This document shows positions 55,656 through 60,757 of a stretch of DNA of 60,757 nt, piece after piece. The translations under genes and the position numbers were made by a program. Position 1 is the first letter of the stretch. Every line of letters begins with the position of its first letter. The stretch lies in the NCBI GenBank assembly GCA_021770755.1, contig JAETQI010000025.1:1-60757 (forward strand), given 5' to 3'. The notes beneath the pieces are model-generated. The model did no database searches. It was not told the origin of the DNA and worked only from the letters and a program-made list of their open reading frames with translations. Source of the stretch: Lachnospiraceae bacterium. GTDB lineage: Bacteria; Bacillota; Clostridia; Lachnospirales; Lachnospiraceae.

Positions 55656-56735
55656 TCACTCCTCTATCCGGTAAAAGTCAAAGCCAGAATCCCTGTCCTT
55701 ACAGAAGAACGTGTACAGGATCCCATCCTTGTCAAACACATAGATGTACGCCTGATACACTTTCTCAAGACGGCTGACCTCCGCCACATCGTCAAAAATA
55801 CTGCGCATTGCGATCTTTGCCCTTCCGTACAGCACCTCTTTATCTGACGCCTCACAGCACAGGTTCAGCGCAACTGCATCCTCCAGCGTCAGAAACGTGT
55901 TTCCCTGATAAACCGCCTCGCCCAGCGCTTCTGTGAGCTGCGGGATCTGATCACACCTTCCTCCTGCCAGGCAGATCTCCGGCTGCAGCACATACAGCCC
56001 TGATACCTGAAAAGTCTCATCCAGCGCACTGCTCCCGTCCCCGCCAAAAGATACAGCGCCGATCTCCTTCATATGCACACCGCGGACTGCTCCTGTGTAA
56101 ACCTCCCGCTGCCCCAGATAGATCTCTGCTGTCTCTGCCGCACTCCTGCCCAGAAAGATCGGATAGAAGATCTGGTCATCACGAAACGCACCTGTGTACA
56201 CTTTATCCTGCACCACACTGTACAGGGTTCCATCCCCTTCCCTTTGTCCCCGGTCAAAATTTCCGTCATACCACAGCGTACCATCCTCGCGATACTGCCT
56301 GCCCTCACCGTTGTAAAGATTGTCCTGGAATTCCCCTTCATACAAAAGCAGCGCATTTTCACTGTAATATCTCCCTGTACCATTATAAGCGTTGGCGTCA
56401 AACTCCCCCTCGTACACCACCTGCTCCTGCGGATCATATAAAGTGCCCCTGCCCTTTACCATTCCATGATCCACATCACCGACATATGCCGTGTAACCGG
56501 ATTTCCCGAGAATCCTGACCTTCCCGGTGGCAAATCTCAGAGACAGCGCATCGTATCGATAGGTTCTGTACAGACCTGCCGGTCTGGCACTCCACAGGAT
56601 GCACAGGCAGCATATACTGATCGCCGCCACAAGCGCTATGGCAAGCTTTCTGCTCATCTGCCAGATGAGGAAAGTGCAGTATTCATTCTCATTCTGCGGA
56701 CGCAGATCGAAAAAACGTACCAGAAAATCTTTCAT
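55656..56735 (-). CDS. Membrane protein with MORN repeats
   Basis: The 359-residue protein has one N-terminal membrane segment (about residues 29-50) and at least four MORN-type repeats (for example YEGEFDANAYNGTGRYY, YEGEFQDNLYNGEGRQY, YDGNFDRGQREGDGTLY) at about 80-180, placed outside the membrane. MORN repeats form flat beta scaffolds that bind lipids or proteins. The C-terminal 170 residues are unrecognised. The start at 56735 follows GAGGGGGCT; nine further codons upstream are open but overlap the receptor gene. It is one of a cluster of membrane proteins upstream of the tip and sheath genes. Confidence 0.78.
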   Translation of the reverse strand: MKDFLVRFFDLRPQNENEYCTFLIWQMSRKLAIALVAAISICCLCILWSARPAGLYRTYRYDALSLRFATGKVRILGKSGYTAYVGDVDHGMVKGRGTLYDPQEQVVYEGEFDANAYNGTGRYYSENALLLYEGEFQDNLYNGEGRQYREDGTLWYDGNFDRGQREGDGTLYSVVQDKVYTGAFRDDQIFYPIFLGRSAAETAEIYLGQREVYTGAVRGVHMKEIGAVSFGGDGSSALDETFQVSGLYVLQPEICLAGGRCDQIPQLTEALGEAVYQGNTFLTLEDAVALNLCCEASDKEVLYGRAKIAMRSIFDDVAEVSRLEKVYQAYIYVFDKDGILYTFFCKDRDSGFDFYRIEE

Positions 56736-56758
56736 AGCCCCCTCATCCCCATTCCGCA

Positions 56759-59425
56759 TCAAAATGATCTCCAGAATAACTCATGGTGCCCGTCCACAGC
56801 CCCCTCCTTATTCAGGCAGTTCAAACGCCCATCGCAGGCAAACACATACCATCTGGCGATGCCATCTTCCGGACATTCCCTGACAACCTCCGTAAAAGCA
56901 CTCCTTGCCGGATATAGATCATCTGCGTAATACAATTCCAGAGCCTTCGCGAATAGCTCATTGTTTTTCAGCTTTCCAAGCTTCTGCATCTGCGGGCACG
57001 CATCCAGGATCTCATACAGCCAGAATATACGATCCCCATCCGGTGATGCCACGTATCCGATCCGCCGTCCCTGCACCTGCACCTGCTGCCAGGTCTGCTC
57101 CGTCACGACAACCCGTGCACCGCTGCGCTTCAATTCATCGATATAGCGGCTTAACGTATCCATCTCCATCGATGTCACATAGGGATATACCTGCTTGCTC
57201 CCGCCCGCAAGCCCGCAGCGAAACTGATCTGTGTGCAGCAGGATAAACGGGTTGGTATCATATGCATCCTCTGTCTCCGCCAGCAGCTCCTCCATACAGT
57301 CGATGCTGTACCGCACAGCCGTCCGCGCACTCTGCGCATCCCCCTGAAAGATGACCTTGACATTTTCCAGATTGCTCCCATCCTGCAGGAAGACAGCCTT
57401 TCCAGATTCCTGCTGCGAGAACAGCAGTTCCATCAGCTTGTTCACATACTGCACATACTGTCCCTGCAGCTTCCCTGTCAGCAGCGTATCCTTGTCGATC
57501 ACCGAGATCATCCCGAGCGTCGCCGCCATCTGCACCGTCTCCCCGACTGCAATATCCTGCAGCTTTTCCTTTCCAAACAGGCATTCAAAATTCTGAGGCG
57601 CATACTGGTCAAGATAGTCAAGCGTCTCATCTGTCCTGTATTTCTGCAGCTGCAGGTTCCTGCACATGCGCTCCAGTCCCAGCCACATCAGGCCAAACTC
57701 GTTGTCCGGCGCCCTCCGGCTGTCAACAGCATACTCTCCCCTTGACACCCTGTCCATCGCGGTACACAGCAGGCCGATATTTTTCCATTCCTTTCCCAGA
57801 AAAAATGCGATCGCAGTCATAGCCAGCAGCCAGCCTGCAAACGCCGCGATATAAAATCCCGCATCCACTCCATGATGTGTATTCATTCCATACAGCGGCA
57901 CGCGCGACACCATGCAGACCGGCTCCCCGCCGATCTCAACCTTCGAAACTGCCATCGCATAAGAGATCCCGTTTACCTTATCGATAAATTTATACTCTTC
58001 TGTCTGATCCAGGATGCAGCCACTGACCTTCTCAAGCGTCAGCGCATCGTAAAAGGTATCCGCCCTCCTGCCATAAGGCGCTTCCTCCGCAAAGAGAAAC
58101 ACCAGCTCATTCCCGTCCATACAGACGAGCTCCTCCCGGACATAAAAGGACTGGCTTGCATTCCCCATCGTACTGCCGGCAAAAGTCTCCTGCACCGATT
58201 CCCACTGTCTGGAACCTCCGAATGCCTCGTACGCGACCGTCCCCTGCACAGACTTTATATTTTCCAACAGCTCTTTTTTCTGGACATCCATACAGGTATC
58301 TGCAAGAAACATCTGCTGCTGCCGCTCCTCCTCCATCTCATGCGCCCGCACACCCGCGGCCGTCGCCACAAGCCATATGCCTGTCAGCGCCGCAAGCACC
58401 GCCATCGTCTGGTATAAGAGCCTTCTGCGCTTCCACACCAGATGCCAGAACAGCTCCCACACGATCCAGACCGACACAGATGCCAGCGTGTAGATCAGAA
58501 ATGGAAACCCTGTGCACTTTAGCTTTTCCCGGAGACCGAGTGTCGTGCAGTCGACCTTCCTGCCGTCCGCATGATCCTCCCCATCCCAGGTCAGGATCAG
58601 CAGCTCATCCCTTCCGCCTTCGCCCGCCCTCAGCAGCGCCGTATTCTGCGCACTCTCCGAGTACTGTATATTCCACACGGCCCCTGTCTCAATGAATGTA
58701 TAAAAACCCACACCCTCCTCGGGCAGATAAGTGATATCCCCGCTGTCCTTCACCTGATAATACAATCCGCTCCGGTCTGCGAGAAAGAATACAACCTCGC
58801 CAAGATCCCTGCGTTCAAGCACACCCTCCACCGTGATAAAGTAGATCTGATTGTCCTGGGAGAGCGTGTACATCCCATCCTTTCCCCAGCAGACCGTCGT
58901 CGGCACAAAATCCGTCCTGTAACGCACCGGATTCTTCTCCCCGCCATCCCAGACATACAGCAGGATATTCTCTGTCTGCTGGTCAACCCCTGTCACATAC
59001 AGCCTGTCCTCCCGCACCTGAAAATCAGTCAGCGTCACATCCTCCGCGATGGACTTTGTCCAGATGCGCTGAAAATCCTTCTCCAACGCCTCTTTTCCCC
59101 ACACGCTGAACCACTGTTTCCCATCCTCATACCACATCTGCGCGAGATAGAGCCTGTTCTCCTCATATTGGCAGAAGAGCTGCATCTCCCTTGCCTCGCC
59201 CTTGCATCGGAACAGCTGCTGCGGATTCCCCCCGGCATCCAGCTGATAAACAAACACCCCTGTGCCTGTCTCCCCGGCTGCATAGATGTTTCCCGCCGGA
59301 TCCCTTGTGATGTCCTCCACATTAAAATTGCGGGAGGGCAGATAGAACTGTACGCCCAATGCACCGATGACAGCATAGATGAGCACTGCTATGAATATCC
59401 CGATCACTTCCCTGTTTCCCTTCAA
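56759..59425 (-). CDS. Membrane receptor: propeller, HAMP-like and cyclase-like domains
   Basis: The 888-residue protein starts at TTG with an AAAGGAGAGCAG ribosome site. An N-terminal membrane segment (about 7-28) leads to a beta-propeller-like domain (to about residue 300). Two membrane helices follow (about 308-365), then an extracytoplasmic sensor of about 165 residues and another helix (about 530-552), a HAMP-like linker, and a C-terminal domain resembling class III nucleotidyl cyclases (ILLHTDQFRCGLAGG, SARVVVTEQTW-type, FWLYEILDA). The metal-binding aspartates of true cyclases are not evident, so it is probably a non-catalytic signalling domain. A TPR-like tail ends the protein. I infer a sensor for the injection machine. 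Confidence 0.72.
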   Translation of the reverse strand: MKGNREVIGIFIAVLIYAVIGALGVQFYLPSRNFNVEDITRDPAGNIYAAGETGTGVFVYQLDAGGNPQQLFRCKGEAREMQLFCQYEENRLYLAQMWYEDGKQWFSVWGKEALEKDFQRIWTKSIAEDVTLTDFQVREDRLYVTGVDQQTENILLYVWDGGEKNPVRYRTDFVPTTVCWGKDGMYTLSQDNQIYFITVEGVLERRDLGEVVFFLADRSGLYYQVKDSGDITYLPEEGVGFYTFIETGAVWNIQYSESAQNTALLRAGEGGRDELLILTWDGEDHADGRKVDCTTLGLREKLKCTGFPFLIYTLASVSVWIVWELFWHLVWKRRRLLYQTMAVLAALTGIWLVATAAGVRAHEMEEERQQQMFLADTCMDVQKKELLENIKSVQGTVAYEAFGGSRQWESVQETFAGSTMGNASQSFYVREELVCMDGNELVFLFAEEAPYGRRADTFYDALTLEKVSGCILDQTEEYKFIDKVNGISYAMAVSKVEIGGEPVCMVSRVPLYGMNTHHGVDAGFYIAAFAGWLLAMTAIAFFLGKEWKNIGLLCTAMDRVSRGEYAVDSRRAPDNEFGLMWLGLERMCRNLQLQKYRTDETLDYLDQYAPQNFECLFGKEKLQDIAVGETVQMAATLGMISVIDKDTLLTGKLQGQYVQYVNKLMELLFSQQESGKAVFLQDGSNLENVKVIFQGDAQSARTAVRYSIDCMEELLAETEDAYDTNPFILLHTDQFRCGLAGGSKQVYPYVTSMEMDTLSRYIDELKRSGARVVVTEQTWQQVQVQGRRIGYVASPDGDRIFWLYEILDACPQMQKLGKLKNNELFAKALELYYADDLYPARSAFTEVVRECPEDGIARWYVFACDGRLNCLNKEGAVDGHHELFWRSF

Positions 59426-59447
59426 CGACTGCTCTCCTTTAGATATA

Positions 59448-60287
59448 TTACTGCAGCAGCGACTCCGTACCGATCACCTCCAGCGGGCTCCCGGACAATT
59501 TCCAGAAAAATGCTTCACCGAAAAACAGCCGCCCCGCGATCACGAGCGCTGCCAGACAGACCAGCACGGCACAGACGCACGACAACAGACGATAAACCCA
59601 GATCCACCCGGACGCACCGTACCGTCCGAACCACTTTTTCCCCGCACTGTCCGTTCTGCCCAATACCCGGATGTCCCGGTACAGCTGGATCAGCTCCAGG
59701 TACTCCCTCCGCTCCAGTTTCCGCGTCAGCAGTGACGCAGCCTGCAGTCTGACCCTGTCTCCCTTTCGATCCGGATCCTCAAGCAGCGCCAGACGCGCGA
59801 CCGCGTCCGCACAGGCAATGACGATATCCTTCTCACATATGGAATCATCATATTCTGACAAGTCCAGCTGGAATCCAAACCGAATGCTGCCGTCCGGCAT
59901 GATATGCACCTGTTCCTGACACAGTATCAGATACACCACCGCAGACGGCAGCTTTGAGACCATACACTGCTCTACGAGTGCGAGCCACACCTGCTGACAG
60001 CTGCAGGATCCTTTTCTGATACTGCCCAGATAAAATTTCTGCAGCGGTCTTTCCTGAAAATATGGAAACACAAACCCCATGCGTTCACTCTGTGCAAATG
60101 TCTCCTCACAGTAGTCGTCGACATTTTCCAACAGCCGCCGCACGATCCCGCGGTCCTTTACGATCCATACCGTCTTGTACGGCGCACCGATCCCTTCCGT
60201 TTCCCGGCAAATATATACATCGTTTGCCTCTCCCGCCAGGACTTCCCGAATGACCAGATACGCCTTCTTTTCTGTATTCAGAACCAT
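59448..60287 (-). CDS. Kinase-fold membrane protein, probably inactive
   Basis: The 279-residue protein resembles a degraded protein kinase: a VIREVLAGEANDVYICRE glycine-loop-like start, a VWIVKDRGIVRRL segment that would hold the ATP lysine, and HIMPDGSIRFGFQLDLSEYDD in place of the HRD/DFG region. Clear catalytic HRD and DFG residues are missing, so activity is unlikely. A single membrane helix lies near the C-terminus (about 228-257), leaving the kinase-like part in the cytosol and a short tail outside. The ribosome site is GGGGGAAAA. It lies 22 bases before the receptor gene. Confidence 0.62.
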   Translation of the reverse strand: MVLNTEKKAYLVIREVLAGEANDVYICRETEGIGAPYKTVWIVKDRGIVRRLLENVDDYCEETFAQSERMGFVFPYFQERPLQKFYLGSIRKGSCSCQQVWLALVEQCMVSKLPSAVVYLILCQEQVHIMPDGSIRFGFQLDLSEYDDSICEKDIVIACADAVARLALLEDPDRKGDRVRLQAASLLTRKLERREYLELIQLYRDIRVLGRTDSAGKKWFGRYGASGWIWVYRLLSCVCAVLVCLAALVIAGRLFFGEAFFWKLSGSPLEVIGTESLLQ

Positions 60288-60305
60288 TTTTCCCCCGCTA
60301 TCTTC

Positions 60306-60757
60306 TCACTTTCCGATCCCCAACGCCAGTTCCTTATTCACAACTGCATACACATAAGTCGAGATCTTCGGCATATCCGTACAGTAGATATAGATCTCGT
60401 AGACACCCTCCTTTGCCGGCGCCGTGTACATGCCATCCGCCGTGATCTCGCCGCTTCCCGGCTCCGTCAGCTCATAGCTCAGGCGGCACGGCTGCAGATT
60501 GTGGAAGCTCACATTGAAATAATAGCTCTCCTTGGCACGCAGACGCACTGTCGGCGTCTCCGGCACGATCGAGCGGTTCTCCTCCTCCTGCATCTCATCT
60601 GAGTCCTTCACGGAGCCGAACCGGACTGCCACCCAGCCCAGCTGCAGGACGATACTCTTCTGCTCTCCGAGCAGCTTCGCCGCCACCTGGAAACTGCCCT
60701 TGTCATTCAGCACACGCACCGCCGTCTCCACCTCCATGCACTCGCGGAAACCAAACA
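60306..60757 (-). CDS. Partial gene at window edge, unknown
   Basis: The frame is open to the window's end, so the 5' part is missing; the first ATG seen (60737) is probably internal because the codons before it (reading FRECMEVETAV) continue the same style. The visible 150 residues are beta-rich and Ig-like at the C-terminus: VRLRAKESYYFNVSFHN, EPGSGEITADGMYTAPAKEG and IYCTDMPKISTYVYAVV. The DGMYTAPAKEG motif is typical of bacterial Ig-like repeat domains. It lies 18 bases before the kinase-fold gene, in the same operon. Confidence 0.7.
   Translation of the reverse strand, partial: FGFRECMEVETAVRVLNDKGSFQVAAKLLGEQKSIVLQLGWVAVRFGSVKDSDEMQEEENRSIVPETPTVRLRAKESYYFNVSFHNLQPCRLSYELTEPGSGEITADGMYTAPAKEGVYEIYIYCTDMPKISTYVYAVVNKELALGIGK

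Noticed and set aside
58571-59752. 393-codon plus-strand frame opposite the receptor gene
   Set aside because: Antisense to a gene with clear domain order. Its composition is that expected of the complementary strand and no start signal is present.

Overview
The window reads as a chromosomal piece of a Gram-positive anaerobe, most likely a Clostridia member near Lachnospiraceae. This is inferred from strong Shine-Dalgarno sites, medium GC content, a type I-E CRISPR system with a Cas2-DnaQ fusion, and families I recall mainly from Lachnospiraceae. No rRNA or tRNA gene was seen. Almost every gene is on the minus strand, so transcription runs from high to low coordinates.

Region 1 (1-12396) is a complete type I-E CRISPR-Cas system: cas3, cas8e (cse1), cse2, cas7e, cas5e, cas6e, cas1 and cas2-dnaQ, in that order of transcription. 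It is followed by a short leader and an array with at least 51 repeats that runs off the left edge. The array's leader end faces cas2 and its decayed end is at the left edge. One spacer (978-1010) matches the start of a type I-E cas7 gene like the one in this window, with only third-base differences inside codons. It looks like CRISPR memory of another CRISPR system. The cas1 start is odd: the well-placed ATG is out of frame with the conserved protein.

Region 2 (12446-19065) is purine supply: purC, purF, purB, purA and a BMP/PnrA-type lipoprotein. purA is followed by a clear terminator and preceded by a likely promoter of its own.

Region 3 (19088-26884) is a tightly packed set of poorly known genes: a membrane coiled-coil protein, a TPR protein, an actin/Hsp70-fold ATPase-like protein, a 1211-residue protein and a pentulose-phosphate epimerase relative. 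A plus-strand nucleoside-hydrolase-like membrane-anchored gene with a near-consensus promoter (26991-28400) separates this set from region 4.

Region 4 (28385 to the right edge) encodes a phage-tail-like contractile injection system. It has a sheath, two tube proteins, tube adaptors, a two-part spike, a PAAR-like tip, a gp25-like wedge, two large baseplate proteins, a tail-protein-I-like protein and a sheath-cap-like protein. Upstream, in the same direction, lie exported and membrane proteins rarely seen with such particles: a TolC-like protein, a coiled-coil exported protein, a MORN-repeat membrane protein, a propeller/HAMP/degenerate-cyclase receptor and a kinase-fold membrane protein. This suggests a membrane-linked, signal-controlled injection machine. 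No AAA+ ATPase or tail fibre is visible; they may lie past the right edge.

An AT-rich island (43130-47630) interrupts the injection operon between a small DUF6760-like gene and the second tube gene. It carries a RES-domain protein, an SF1 helicase and a small unknown protein, plus a 190-bp segment bounded by 20-bp inverted repeats. It is a candidate defence cargo module.
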